Counted from the stretch's first letter, positions 50,980 to 60,141 are shown. The stretch: 64,000 nt of DNA from Hyphomonadaceae bacterium (GCA_013001295.1 JABDMW010000022.1:1-64000), one strand, 5' to 3'. The notes: generated from the sequence alone by a model not told the origin. Numbers and translations: made by a program.

Positions 50980-51281
50980 AAGCCCGCCATAGCCGGCTAA
51001 TGGGCTATGGAGTTAAAAGCGAGTTTATCGCACCGCATTACGCAGCGAGAGCAAACTCTTCAGCATTGTTGTCATTTGCAACTATACTAGTAGGCATTTA
51101 ACGATACCAATCCGGACGAAAGCTTACGTTTTTAGACATCTGTCGATCCTATTTCGGCCCCATCAGAAAGGTTCAGAAATCCGGTTTCCAAACCCTTGTG
51201 GTGGAGCCGCCGGGTACCGCCCCCGGGTCCAGCCTGCTTATTATACGGGCGTTTATCGTCATAGCTGGCAAGCCAGCCCCC
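50953..51281 (-). ncRNA. ssrA: Transfer-messenger RNA, circularly permuted two-piece form
   Basis: Rescues stalled ribosomes. On the minus strand the acceptor piece comes first (about 51281-51199), ending GGCTCCACCA with encoded CCA. A spacer follows (51198-51162), then the coding piece from 51161 (GGGGCCGAAATAGG). GGGGCC pairs with GGCTCC to form the acceptor stem. The tag reading frame (51079-51038) encodes ANDNNAEEFALAA and a TAA stop. Acceptor 51252-51261 and coding 50964-50973 are complementary over 10 bp, joining the two pieces. A TATATT -10-like element lies at 51289-51284. Confidence 0.93.
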
Positions 51282-51325
51282 TTAATATAGGGAGGGTATG
51301 TGAAGAAAGAAAGAAGCGATTGGGA

Positions 51326-52057
51326 TTAATTTACGGTCAGTTTCAAATTATGTAAGCGCTCATATGCCGGGCGGCATCGTTCGAGCATATCTTGGTAAGC
51401 CTCTGGAACAATGAAATTTTCTGTTCGCGGCGGGCCAAAGCCGGTCGAGCTCATCACCGATTTGTACCAATGGGGCGCCCAAACGCCATCGCTGTCCCGA
51501 AGCCCTGCAGGCCAATTCAGCATAGCTTTATCAAAGGGAATATCGACGCTTTTACAAATGGCTCTGAGATAGGCCTCGGGTTCGCTCAGAATGTCATTGG
51601 ACAACACGATCGCGGGTGGTTTTTCGGCCCAGGCGCAAATCTCGTCATATAGGTCGACCTGTTCCAAAAATCCGATGTCCTGAATAGTGAACTTGGCACG
51701 TCCCCGGGCATAGGACGCTATGACGGCTGCAGGGTCGCGAAGCAGTAAAAAATGACGGCACTCGCGCATCCAATCGCGCGGAAACCCGTCAACCACATGG
51801 TTGGGCATGTGTTTTTGAAAATAAATTGGTTCACCCGAGCTGGGTGCTTCAAGACATTGTTTTGCAACGACGTTTGGGTTTGTTTCGTGAGCGGAAAGTG
51901 TTTCTTCGCGCATGGGGTTGTCGCCGCCCGTTGCCACTAAAAACGGCGCGAAAAAGGGTTCATCCCATACGGCACAATCGGGCCGGTTTTCAAAACTGCG
52001 CATCATGGCGGTAGAAAGATTGCGCGGCCCCGACCACATGCACACCCGGATCGTCAT
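51326..52057 (-). CDS. Sulfotransferase-like protein
   Basis: 243 residues from ATG 52057. The N-terminus MTIRVCMWSGPRNLSTAMMR holds a PAPS-loop-like motif (WSGPRNLSTA, 8-17), followed by WDEPFFAPFL and FLLLRDPAAVIASYARGR, the 3'-phosphate-binding-like region. Such genes are often coupled to class IV aminotransferases. Sulfate transfer is inferred; the substrate is unknown. The frame extends upstream only inside the aminotransferase gene, whose stop is 1 nt before this start. Confidence 0.8.
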   Translation of the reverse strand: MTIRVCMWSGPRNLSTAMMRSFENRPDCAVWDEPFFAPFLVATGGDNPMREETLSAHETNPNVVAKQCLEAPSSGEPIYFQKHMPNHVVDGFPRDWMRECRHFLLLRDPAAVIASYARGRAKFTIQDIGFLEQVDLYDEICAWAEKPPAIVLSNDILSEPEAYLRAICKSVDIPFDKAMLNWPAGLRDSDGVWAPHWYKSVMSSTGFGPPRTENFIVPEAYQDMLERCRPAYERLHNLKLTVN

Positions 52058-52058
52058 T

Positions 52059-52970
52059 TTAGCCGCATGTGTCCGCGATAAGTTTGAGATAAAGACCTTG
52101 TAATCGCTCAGTGAGGGGCCCGCGTTTTCCGGTGCTAATGGTCCGTCCGTCGATCTCTCCAACTGGCGCCAATCCGGCAAATGTGCCCGTGGTGAAGGCC
52201 TCATCGGCACTATAGCATTGCATCAAGCGGAAATTTTTCTCAAACACTGGAATATCATTGGCTTTGCAGATCTCGACCACTTTGGAGCGGGTGATGCCGC
52301 CCAGGCAATAATCACCTGTGGACGTCCAAACCTCGCCGTTACGGACGATGAAAAAATGCGTGGAATTACAAGTGGATACAAAGCCTTGTGGGTCCAGCAT
52401 CAGGCCTTCATCGGCGCCGGCTTCAATGGCCTGAATGCACGCCGTGATGCAATTGAGTTTGGAATGGGAATTCAAGCCGGCATCCTGCACATCCGGTCGT
52501 CCGCGGCGCACATGTACAGTAAACAGGCGCGATGTATTGATTGCAGTTTTCGGGTCCGGTTTTTTGTATTCTGGAATAATCACGATTGTTGGTCCGCCGA
52601 CCGCGACGCGCGGATCCTGATACGGCGTTGATTTTAGGCCACGTGTCACCATCAAACGGATATGAACATCATCGACCATTTCATTGGCCTTCAACGTGCT
52701 ATCGATGCGCTCTTTCAATTCGTCCATTGAAATGCCCAGATCCATGCGCAGAGCGCTCAGTCCTTCCGCCAATCGGGCGCTATGCTCGGGCCAGAAAGCA
52801 ATTTTCCCATGATGAACACGTAATCCCTCCCACACTCCGTCGCCCATCATGAAACCGGCATCCAGCACAGAAACTGTGGCTTCGGCTCTTGGTTTTAATT
52901 TGCCGTTGAGATTAATCAGGATATCGGCATTTCGCGGATCCGGGACGTAGGAATGTGTGCCAAATGACAT
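52059..52970 (-). CDS. Class IV PLP-dependent aminotransferase
   Basis: 303 residues. Fold type IV: FMMGDGVWEGLRVHHGKI, catalytic Lys in NSHSKLNCI, EGLMLDPQGFVSTCNSTHFF and GGITRSKVVEIC, which bind the PLP phosphate. Relatives are branched-chain or D-amino-acid aminotransferases or aminodeoxychorismate lyases. The sequence is closest in look to BCAT/DAAT, but specificity is open. It is followed immediately by the sulfotransferase-like gene. Confidence 0.88.
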   Translation of the reverse strand: MSFGTHSYVPDPRNADILINLNGKLKPRAEATVSVLDAGFMMGDGVWEGLRVHHGKIAFWPEHSARLAEGLSALRMDLGISMDELKERIDSTLKANEMVDDVHIRLMVTRGLKSTPYQDPRVAVGGPTIVIIPEYKKPDPKTAINTSRLFTVHVRRGRPDVQDAGLNSHSKLNCITACIQAIEAGADEGLMLDPQGFVSTCNSTHFFIVRNGEVWTSTGDYCLGGITRSKVVEICKANDIPVFEKNFRLMQCYSADEAFTTGTFAGLAPVGEIDGRTISTGKRGPLTERLQGLYLKLIADTCG

Positions 52971-53030
52971 AGAGCCTCCTGAAAGTGTTCGAGGTTCAAA
53001 GTCATATGCCGCAAAAGGTATTTGTCAATC

Positions 53031-53047
53031 ATTCCGACAACCGGAAT
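53031..53047. promoter_or_regulatory. Inverted repeat in the aminotransferase / acetyltransferase divergent region
   Basis: ATTCCG-ACAAC-CGGAAT, a 6+6 perfect inverted repeat in the 200-nt gap between divergent genes. TTGTCA lies a few bases upstream and could be a -35 element overlapped by the repeat. Possible operator. Confidence 0.35.
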
Positions 53048-53170
53048 TAGGCTATAGGTCGTTATTTTATTTTGCTTTTTACCCATATCGCGCCTTTATC
53101 AATGGTGGTAAATTGTGTACTTATTGTGTTTAGGGGGCTCAGGGCCGCGATCGCGCGCAATGGGGAATAA

Positions 53171-54325
53171 ATGGTAAGCAAGTCGTCAGTCCGGGAAACC
53201 GTGATGAAAAGCCTGATGGCCATAGGGTCAGGCAAAGAGGCTGCGTTCTATGCAAATCTATTTGCGTCCCAGGATCCGGAAAAATTCGCTCTTATTTCCA
53301 TCGACTCCCGTTGTTTGCGCAACCCGCTTCTGGAAGCTTTGATTTCAGATTTTAAGATTATTTCAGACCTTGGTCTGACGCCTGTTCTCGTCGTCGGCGC
53401 CCTTGACGAAAAAAGGACAAATGTCAGGTTTCAAGCCCAGCGTTTGTGCAAAGCATTAGAAGGTGCAGGTATAAAGAACTCAAAACTGAATTGTGCCTCA
53501 TATCAATTGATGCCGGACGTGTTAAAAAAAGTCCGTGCGGGTAATTTTACGGTGCTGGAAATGACCGAGATGCATCACGGATTAAATCTTGTCGATCTGG
53601 CAAATGCGTTAAAACCCGGCAAAATCATATCATTGCAGCCTTCGGGCGGTTTTCGCAAAGATGGTGAACGCGTAGCCGTCGTCAATATAGATCAATTGGA
53701 TAATTTTGTTGATCAGTCGCAATTAACGAAAGGGCAATCGAGATTTGTTGAAGCCGTACATGAATTGGCTGCCAATGTTAAACATTCCTGCACGTATATC
53801 ATAGCATCGCCTTTGAATTTGCTGGGGGAATTATTTACGGTTCGCGGCACCGGCACAATGTTGCGTCGGGGCGCCCGAATAATTTCAAAGCCGTCCTATG
53901 TACGAATAGGCAAAGCAAAATTGCGTGCTTCAATCGAGGGTGCGTTTGAAAGAAAGCTGGCCAAAGATTATTTCAAGCGGCCAATTAATCACATTAGTGT
54001 GGAAGAAAACTTCCGAGGCGGCGCCATTGTCACCGATCTGGCGGGGTTGCCTTATTTGAGCAAGTTTTGGGTCGTTAAAGAAGCACAAGGCGAAGGCATT
54101 GCCCGCGATATATGGCAGGATTTGGAACAAAATGTCCCGGCATTTTTTTGGCGGTCACAAAAATCCAACCGGTTTAACAATTGGTACATAAAAGTATGCG
54201 ATGGCATGCAAATCAGCGGCGAGTGGCGGGTTTTCTGGAAGGGGCTAAATGCACCGGAAATTCCGAGCGCTATTCTCGCGGCTGCCAGTGCCCCGCACGA
54301 TTTCGAAAACAATAATAATACTTAG
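53171..54325 (+). CDS. N-acetylglutamate synthase-like protein with degenerate amino-acid-kinase domain
   Basis: 384 residues; ATG after GGGGAATAA. The layout matches bifunctional acetylglutamate kinase/synthase (ArgB/ArgA, DUF619 NAT type). Residues about 20-240 form an amino-acid-kinase-like region with LFTVRGTGTMLRRGA, and 245-365 a vertebrate-type NAT domain with EAQGEGIARDIW (acetyl-CoA loop) and FFWRSQ and NNWYIKVCDG. The kinase hallmarks are lost: the usual K-x-G-G-A is LISIDSRCL (41-49), and the HGAGPQ equivalent is VGALDEK (75-81). I infer acetylglutamate synthase activity only, with the kinase domain structural or regulatory. Confidence 0.75.
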   Translation: MVSKSSVRETVMKSLMAIGSGKEAAFYANLFASQDPEKFALISIDSRCLRNPLLEALISDFKIISDLGLTPVLVVGALDEKRTNVRFQAQRLCKALEGAGIKNSKLNCASYQLMPDVLKKVRAGNFTVLEMTEMHHGLNLVDLANALKPGKIISLQPSGGFRKDGERVAVVNIDQLDNFVDQSQLTKGQSRFVEAVHELAANVKHSCTYIIASPLNLLGELFTVRGTGTMLRRGARIISKPSYVRIGKAKLRASIEGAFERKLAKDYFKRPINHISVEENFRGGAIVTDLAGLPYLSKFWVVKEAQGEGIARDIWQDLEQNVPAFFWRSQKSNRFNNWYIKVCDGMQISGEWRVFWKGLNAPEIPSAILAAASAPHDFENNNNT

Positions 54326-54332
54326 GTCCCAC

Positions 54333-55454
54333 ATGCACATTTCAAGCAATTTTGACGGTGGCAATATCATTTGTCACGCTAGCGAAACCCCCGACAATAT
54401 ACGTCTATCAATTCGCAAAGACGCCCATTCTGATTTTTACCAATGGTTTTATTTCCGGCTGAGTGGTGCGGAGAGTCAGGCGTGTAAAATGACAATTGAA
54501 AATGCAGCCGGCGCTGCCTTCAAAGGGGGGTGGGAAGATTACAATGCGTGTGCGTCTTATGACCGGAAAACCTGGTTTCGCGTCCCAACAAAACATGAAA
54601 ACGACCAACTGGTCATTTCGCACACGCCGGAACATAATTCGGTCTTCTATGCATATTTTGCGCCGTATTCGATGGAGCGGCATGCAGACTTGATCGCGCA
54701 AAGTCAACTTGATGATCGTGTATCCGCGTCTGTAATCGGTCAGACACTTGATGGCCAGGATATGGACCTACTGACAATTGGGAGCCCCGATCCAGCCAAG
54801 AAGAAGATTTGGGTGATCGCGCGCCAACATCCCGGTGAAATCATGGCCGAATGGTGGATGGAGGGATTTCTCGAACGACTGTTAGGTGATGAGCGCACCG
54901 CGAAACAACTTTTCGATCAATGTGTATTCTACGTTATTCCAAACATGAACCCGGACGGCAGTAAACGCGGACATTTGAGGACCAATGCATCCGGCGCCAA
55001 TCTCAACCGGGAATGGGGCGCGGCCACAATGGAGCGCAGTCCTGAAGTCCTCTTGGTGATGCATAAGATGGAAGAAAGCGGCGTGGACTTTTGTCTCGAT
55101 GTCCATGGGGACGAGGCCTTGCCATATAACTTTATTGCAGGTGCAGAAGGTGTTCCGAGTTTTACCGATGAAGCGCAAAAATGGCTGAGCGATTTTAAGG
55201 CCAATTATGTGAAATCCAGTCCGGATTTTCAGATCAAACACGGATATGCATTGACGGCAAAGGGCAAAGCCAATCTCACAATGTGTACCAATTATGTCGC
55301 CGAGACATTTGGTTGCCTGTCCATGACCCTGGAAATGCCGTTCAAAGATAATGCTGATCGACCTGATCCTAAATATGGTTGGTCACCTGCGCGGGCAGCT
55401 AGACTCGGACATGACGTGTTGGAACCCATTTTGGCGCATGTAAATCGCCTATGA
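54333..55454 (+). CDS. M14 carboxypeptidase, cytosolic carboxypeptidase-like
   Basis: 373 residues from ATG 54333. N-terminal beta-sandwich region typical of CCP-type (M14D) enzymes (FYQWFYFRLSG, YAYFAPYSMERH), then the zinc site His-x-x-Glu in ARQHPGEIMAEWW, NMNPDGSKRGHLRTNASG, DVHGDEALPYNF and the catalytic Glu in LTLEMPF-like TLEMPFK. Eukaryotic relatives remove glutamates from tubulin; bacterial substrates are unknown. No signal peptide. 7 nt after the acetylglutamate synthase-like gene. Confidence 0.87.
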   Translation: MHISSNFDGGNIICHASETPDNIRLSIRKDAHSDFYQWFYFRLSGAESQACKMTIENAAGAAFKGGWEDYNACASYDRKTWFRVPTKHENDQLVISHTPEHNSVFYAYFAPYSMERHADLIAQSQLDDRVSASVIGQTLDGQDMDLLTIGSPDPAKKKIWVIARQHPGEIMAEWWMEGFLERLLGDERTAKQLFDQCVFYVIPNMNPDGSKRGHLRTNASGANLNREWGAATMERSPEVLLVMHKMEESGVDFCLDVHGDEALPYNFIAGAEGVPSFTDEAQKWLSDFKANYVKSSPDFQIKHGYALTAKGKANLTMCTNYVAETFGCLSMTLEMPFKDNADRPDPKYGWSPARAARLGHDVLEPILAHVNRL

Positions 55455-55483
55455 ATACTGAGAGAATCATCTAGTATGAGATC

Positions 55484-56278
55484 ATGAAACAATATTTGGA
55501 TCTCCTTGAACACGTGATGGAAAACGGTGTGGACCGGATGGACCGAACCGGGACCGGCACGCGTGGCGTATTCGGTCATCAAATGCGGTTTGATTTGTCG
55601 GAAGGTTTTCCCATGCTTACGACCAAGAAACTGCATTTGAAATCTATCGTTCATGAATTGATCTGGTTTTTGGCTGGCGACACCAATATCAAATACCTTA
55701 AAGACAATGGTGTTCGCATCTGGGACGAATGGGCCGATGAAAACGGAGATTTGGGACCGGTTTACGGTAAACAATGGCGCCGGTGGGAAACTAAAGACGG
55801 GGCGGTTATTGATCAGGTCTCCAAACTGGTCGATGCCATAAAAGCCAACCCGTATTCGCGCCGTCACATTGTATCGGCCTGGAACCCTGCAGAGGTCGAT
55901 GATATGGCTTTGCCGCCATGTCACTGCCTGTTCCAGTTTCATGTCGCTAACGGCAAATTATCCTGCCAGCTCTATCAACGCAGTGCCGACATATTCCTGG
56001 GCGTGCCGTTTAATATCGCGTCCTACGCATTGTTGACCCATATGATGGCAGATGCCTGTGATCTCGAAGTTGGTGATTTCGTCCACACATTTGGCGACGC
56101 TCATATATATTCCAACCATTTCGAACAGGTACGTACGCAATTACAGCGCGCGCCGCGGGAGCTCCCGAAGCTCAAATTGAAGAAAGGTGTCGGGTCTTTG
56201 TTCGATTACACTTTCGAAGATGTGAAGATTGAAGGTTATGACCCGCATCCACATATCGCCGGGAAAGTTGCCGTTTAA
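55484..56278 (+). CDS. thyA: Thymidylate synthase
   Basis: 264 residues, same length as the E. coli enzyme. Makes dTMP from dUMP with methylene-THF. Catalytic Cys146 in [21 protein letters not shown] at the N-terminus, [18 protein letters not shown] and [10 protein letters not shown]. The stop codon overlaps the stop of the convergent VUT gene at TTTAAA. folA, which regenerates THF, is close by. Confidence 0.97.
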   Translation: MKQYLDLLEHVMENGVDRMDRTGTGTRGVFGHQMRFDLSEGFPMLTTKKLHLKSIVHELIWFLAGDTNIKYLKDNGVRIWDEWADENGDLGPVYGKQWRRWETKDGAVIDQVSKLVDAIKANPYSRRHIVSAWNPAEVDDMALPPCHCLFQFHVANGKLSCQLYQRSADIFLGVPFNIASYALLTHMMADACDLEVGDFVHTFGDAHIYSNHFEQVRTQLQRAPRELPKLKLKKGVGSLFDYTFEDVKIEGYDPHPHIAGKVAV

Positions 56279-56817
56279 AGGTCCTTTGCCTCGCGCTGTT
56301 TGACAAACCACCAAATCACGATGGCGCCAAGCATTTTACCAAGTATCGACATGGTAATGTTGGGGATGGTCAATTGGCCGTCTCTAATCATGCTGGCACC
56401 ATAAAGGAAAAGCGTTGTATCCAACGGGGCCGCGAGGGCACTTGATAGTAAAATACGTGTGGATAATCGGTATTGGGTGAATGTGAACATTGCCCAATCG
56501 ACCATTTCAGAAATTGCAAAGGCAGCACCGCTGGCAACCGCCAGTTCCGGCCCCGCCGCCAGAGCCGTTAAAATCAACGCAACAGCCATGGCAATCAAGA
56601 CTTCATGGCCAATTTCCCTTTGGGCAAAATCCCTAACTACCAAGACCAGACCAGTGACGATTGTTACGGGGTTGAAGGCCCATCCCGGCAAGACTTCCCA
56701 CATTGGTGCCCAGGTGAATGACCAGTTGATAAACGGGATTAAGAGAACGTACAGGATCGTATATTTGACGAGACGCAGGCTGGTTTTGCCATTTTTGCTT
56801 TCTTCGTACGTACTCAT
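56275..56817 (-). CDS. VUT-family (YhhQ-like) membrane transporter
   Basis: 180 residues, about six hydrophobic segments. VUT/ECF-type pattern: [32 protein letters not shown] and [17 protein letters not shown]. The best-known relatives (YhhQ/QueT) carry queuosine precursors; others are vitamin uptake components, so substrate assignment is tentative. It sits between thyA and folA on the opposite strand and is divergent from folA. Confidence 0.78.
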   Translation of the reverse strand: MSTYEESKNGKTSLRLVKYTILYVLLIPFINWSFTWAPMWEVLPGWAFNPVTIVTGLVLVVRDFAQREIGHEVLIAMAVALILTALAAGPELAVASGAAFAISEMVDWAMFTFTQYRLSTRILLSSALAAPLDTTLFLYGASMIRDGQLTIPNITMSILGKMLGAIVIWWFVKQREAKDL

Positions 56818-56880
56818 AATCGCCCTATTGAATTATTTTCCAATTGTTATAGGGCAGATGTGAAACGAGAAAAGAGATTT

Positions 56881-57396
56881 ATGTCCGTTGATCCGAAATT
56901 GAGTATAATAGTCGCGAAGTCAAGAAATGGCGTCATTGGAAAAGACGGGGGACTGCCATGGCATTTATCATCCGATCTTCAATATTTTAAGAAAACCACC
57001 TTGGGAAAACCCGTTCTGATGGGCCGGGTCACGTTTGAAAGTATCGGACGTCCATTGCCGGGGCGTCCCAACTTGGTTCTGACACGGAATGCAGACTTTC
57101 AGGCCAAAGGTGTGGAAGTCTTCACTGATACCCACGCCATGATCGGGCGGGGATTTGAATTGGCCGGTTTATCCGGCGGTGACGAGGTCATGCTCATTGG
57201 CGGGGCACAACTTTATGCGTCCTGTTTCGAATATGTATCGAAAATGTATGTGACCGAAGTTGACGCCATGATCGAAGGCGATGCTCATTTTCCGGCTATT
57301 TTAGCGCCAGACTGGAATTTAATTTCCGAGACACCTTACCCGCAAGGCCCCAAAGACGATTTTCCATTTAGCGTCAAAGAGTTTGAACGCCGCTGA
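56881..57396 (+). CDS. folA: Dihydrofolate reductase
   Basis: 171 residues from ATG 56881 (MSVDPKL); a longer frame to 56860 has a poorer context. Reduces dihydrofolate using NADPH. Active-site segment NGVIGKDGGLPWHLSSDLQ, GRVTFESIGRPLPGR (NADPH loop), and MLIGGAQLYASC. It completes the thymidylate cycle with thyA. Ends 1 nt before the convergent 2OG oxygenase gene. Confidence 0.96.
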   Translation: MSVDPKLSIIVAKSRNGVIGKDGGLPWHLSSDLQYFKKTTLGKPVLMGRVTFESIGRPLPGRPNLVLTRNADFQAKGVEVFTDTHAMIGRGFELAGLSGGDEVMLIGGAQLYASCFEYVSKMYVTEVDAMIEGDAHFPAILAPDWNLISETPYPQGPKDDFPFSVKEFERR

Positions 57397-57397
57397 T

Positions 57398-58042
57398 TTA
57401 ACCGTCTTCAACCATCAGGTTGAACGCAATTGAAATCCGATCTTTATCCCCTTTGTAAGGGCGTACGCTGTGCCTTAACCAGGACGGAAACATGATCAGC
57501 ATGCCGGATTTCGGGGTCACAGAATGTTGATTGCGTTGCGGAGTACCGTCCGGTGAACGGTAAACGAGATCGGGTTGATACATGGAGTTCATTGGAAATC
57601 TCGGGTCCTCAAAAATCAAATGACCTCCCGCATCATCGCCATTGGTTTCGATGCCGTCGTCGACATAATAGACGCCTGACCATAAGCAACCGGGGTGGCA
57701 ATGGGTATTATTGGAATCTCCCTTTTGATTGATATTGGCCCACATATTGGCATTAAATTGAAAATCCCGTTTGCCGGACGGGTGAATGTCTGCCGTATAT
57801 TTTGTGCACATCTGCATGGCGTGGGTCAGGATCGTCCGAGATTCATTTGGGGCCCAACGCATCATATCGTCTTGGCTGTGCCAGCCACCGATGTTGGATT
57901 TTTGCATGCCTTCGTTTTGACCTTTTTGGGCATAAATCAAGGCTTGAAGCTGCACATTTAAAATTCCGCTGTCGGGAACCATGGAGGTTAGAATCGGCGT
58001 GCTGAACAACTGCATGCAGAGGATTTCGGGATTATTGGTCAT
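57398..58042 (-). CDS. Putative 2OG-Fe(II) oxygenase
   Basis: 214 residues. Matches the TIGR02466/PF13759 group: an N-terminal LFSTPILTSMVPDSG motif, metal ligands in THCHPGCLWSGVYYVDDG, and the distal His/Arg in WLRHSVRPYKGDKDRISIAFN. The target is unknown. It is convergent with folA and divergent from hflK. Confidence 0.84.
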   Translation of the reverse strand: MTNNPEILCMQLFSTPILTSMVPDSGILNVQLQALIYAQKGQNEGMQKSNIGGWHSQDDMMRWAPNESRTILTHAMQMCTKYTADIHPSGKRDFQFNANMWANINQKGDSNNTHCHPGCLWSGVYYVDDGIETNGDDAGGHLIFEDPRFPMNSMYQPDLVYRSPDGTPQRNQHSVTPKSGMLIMFPSWLRHSVRPYKGDKDRISIAFNLMVEDG

Positions 58043-58148
58043 GGATTGTAATCTCTATGCTAAATGAGCGGAAAATAGTGTGCTTCGGGTCTTGATATAA
58101 TGGGTTTTCACCGCCACATATAGAGAAAATTCGAAATACGGAGTAAGT

Positions 58149-59243
58149 ATGCCAGATAATAACAGCCCTTGGGGCTCAGGCGGCAAAGGATCAGGTGGTC
58201 GAAATAACAGCCCTTGGGGTAGTGGTGGCAATCGAGGCAATCAAGGCGGACGTAAACCGCAGCAAGGCGATCTCGATAATGTAATCAAGGGATTTAAAAA
58301 CAAATTTGGCGGACGCGGACCGGTACAGGGTGGATCTGGAGGACCGTCAGGTCGAGGAATGCCCGCCGTTATAATTGGCGCAGGTATCATCCTCTTGCTT
58401 TTGTCTTGTGTATACACCGTTGACCAACAAGAAGAAGCTGTGGTGCTGCGATTTGGCGAATACCAACGGACCGCTCCCTCCGGTTTGAACTTTAAAATGC
58501 CGACACCTATCGAAACTGTCATGAAACGCAAAACCCGCGAAGTGCAAAAGATCGATATTGGAGGGACTGTCGCGGCCAGTGAAATGCTGACGGGCGATGA
58601 GAACATTGTGGATATCGATTTTTCTGTGCTCTGGCGGATCAATAATCTCGAAAATTATCTCTTTAATGTCGATGACACCGACACGGCCGTGAAAGCGGTT
58701 GCCGAGAGCGCCATGCGCGAGATTATCGGTAAAAGCAATCTTGAAGATATTATTACCACCGAGCGTCTCAAAGTAACAACAGATGTTAAAGACCTGATGC
58801 AGGCGACTTTAGACGAGTATGAAGCCGGCGTGGTCATCGTTGAAGTGCAGCTTCAAAAAGCCGATCCGCCGGGTGAAGTGGTTGAAGCTTTCCGCGACGT
58901 GGTGAATGCGGCGCAGGACGCTGAAACTGTGATTAACCAGGCGACCGAATACGCAAATAAAATTATTCCCGAGGCTGAAGGTACGGCCGCGAAAATTATT
59001 CAGGACGCGGAGGCATATCAGGGACGTGTAACCGCTGAGGCCAATGGTGAGGCCGAACGCTTTCGTTTGATTTTTAAAGAGTATAAAGCAGCACCACGAG
59101 TGACACGACAGCGGATGTATCTCGAGACCATTGAAGAAGTTTATGAGAACTCCGAAAAACTGGTTTTGGACAATGATGCGGGATCCGGCGTCGTACCTTA
59201 TCTGTCGCTTGATGAACTGAAACGCAAAGCGGGAGCACAATAA
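58149..59243 (+). CDS. hflK: FtsH modulator HflK (SPFH)
   Basis: 364 residues. Glycine-rich cytoplasmic N-terminus with a duplicated NNSPWGSGG at residues 4-12 and 19-27, one transmembrane helix (about 71-90), then a prohibitin/SPFH domain (VDQQEEAVVLRFGEYQRT) and coiled coil (EAYQGRVTAEANGEAERF). With HflC it forms a large cage around FtsH and tunes membrane proteolysis. The stop overlaps the hflC start (TAATG). Confidence 0.94.
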   Translation: MPDNNSPWGSGGKGSGGRNNSPWGSGGNRGNQGGRKPQQGDLDNVIKGFKNKFGGRGPVQGGSGGPSGRGMPAVIIGAGIILLLLSCVYTVDQQEEAVVLRFGEYQRTAPSGLNFKMPTPIETVMKRKTREVQKIDIGGTVAASEMLTGDENIVDIDFSVLWRINNLENYLFNVDDTDTAVKAVAESAMREIIGKSNLEDIITTERLKVTTDVKDLMQATLDEYEAGVVIVEVQLQKADPPGEVVEAFRDVVNAAQDAETVINQATEYANKIIPEAEGTAAKIIQDAEAYQGRVTAEANGEAERFRLIFKEYKAAPRVTRQRMYLETIEEVYENSEKLVLDNDAGSGVVPYLSLDELKRKAGAQ

Positions 59244-60133
59244 TGAAAAGCTTATCGACACTTGTTATTGCAGCCATTGTAGCTGTCGTTATTTTGTTCT
59301 TCTGTACCTTTACAGTTAACCAGTGGAGTCAGGCCTTGGTCCTGGAATTTGGTCAAGCGCAACGGGTTGAAAATGCCTGGGGCGAAGAACCAGACGCCGG
59401 ACTGAAGTTTAAAAAACCCTGGGAAAAGGTGGTTACGTTAGACCGCCGAAATCTCGAAATTGACTTAAAACCGGTTGAATTGCTGGCTGCCGATCAAGAG
59501 CGTATGGTTGTCGATGCTTTTGTACGGTATCGAATTTTGGATGCAGTCAAGTTTTATGAAACCCTTCGCAATGAAATTGGTGCGCAGCAAAAGCTGCAAT
59601 CAATTATGGACTCAACACTCCGTGATGTACTGGGTCGCGTAGAAACAGCTGAAATCATTTCAGGTCGCCGCGCAGAGTTGATGGCTGAAATTCAAAGCAT
59701 TACCAATGCGACGGCTCAGGACGAAACCAATGATTTGGGCGTCGAGATTATCGATGTGCGGATTAAACGTGCAGATCTTCCAAAAGAAAACGCTGAACGG
59801 GTATTTGCCCGGATGATCACGGAGCGGAACCAGCGCGCGGCGCAGATCCGGGCCGAAGGCGAAAAGCGGTCACGCGAAATCCGTGCGACAGCTGAAAAAA
59901 CCGCTACAGTTACAGTGGCGAACGCCCAAGAACAGTCGTCAAAGATCAAAGGTCAGGGTGATGCGGAAAGAAACAAAACCTACGCGGATGCCTATAACCT
60001 TGATCCTGAGTTCTTTGCTTTTTATCGTTCAATGGAAGCCTATAAAAAAGGACTGACCAAAGGCACGACCTATGTACTTTCACCAGACAGTGATTTTCTG
60101 GGGTATCTGGACGATCAGCAAGGCCCACGTTAG
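59243..60133 (+). CDS. hflC: FtsH modulator HflC (SPFH)
   Basis: 296 residues. N-terminal transmembrane segment (about 5-25), SPFH domain (TVNQWSQALVLEFGQAQRV), then long coiled coil (RITERNQRAAQIR-like ITERNQRAAQIRAEGEKRSR) and C-terminal LDPEFFAFYRSMEAYKKG, typical of HflC. Partner of HflK. 8 nt before the DUF2065 gene. Confidence 0.95.
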   Translation: MKSLSTLVIAAIVAVVILFFCTFTVNQWSQALVLEFGQAQRVENAWGEEPDAGLKFKKPWEKVVTLDRRNLEIDLKPVELLAADQERMVVDAFVRYRILDAVKFYETLRNEIGAQQKLQSIMDSTLRDVLGRVETAEIISGRRAELMAEIQSITNATAQDETNDLGVEIIDVRIKRADLPKENAERVFARMITERNQRAAQIRAEGEKRSREIRATAEKTATVTVANAQEQSSKIKGQGDAERNKTYADAYNLDPEFFAFYRSMEAYKKGLTKGTTYVLSPDSDFLGYLDDQQGPR

Positions 60134-60141
60134 GCGTTCAA

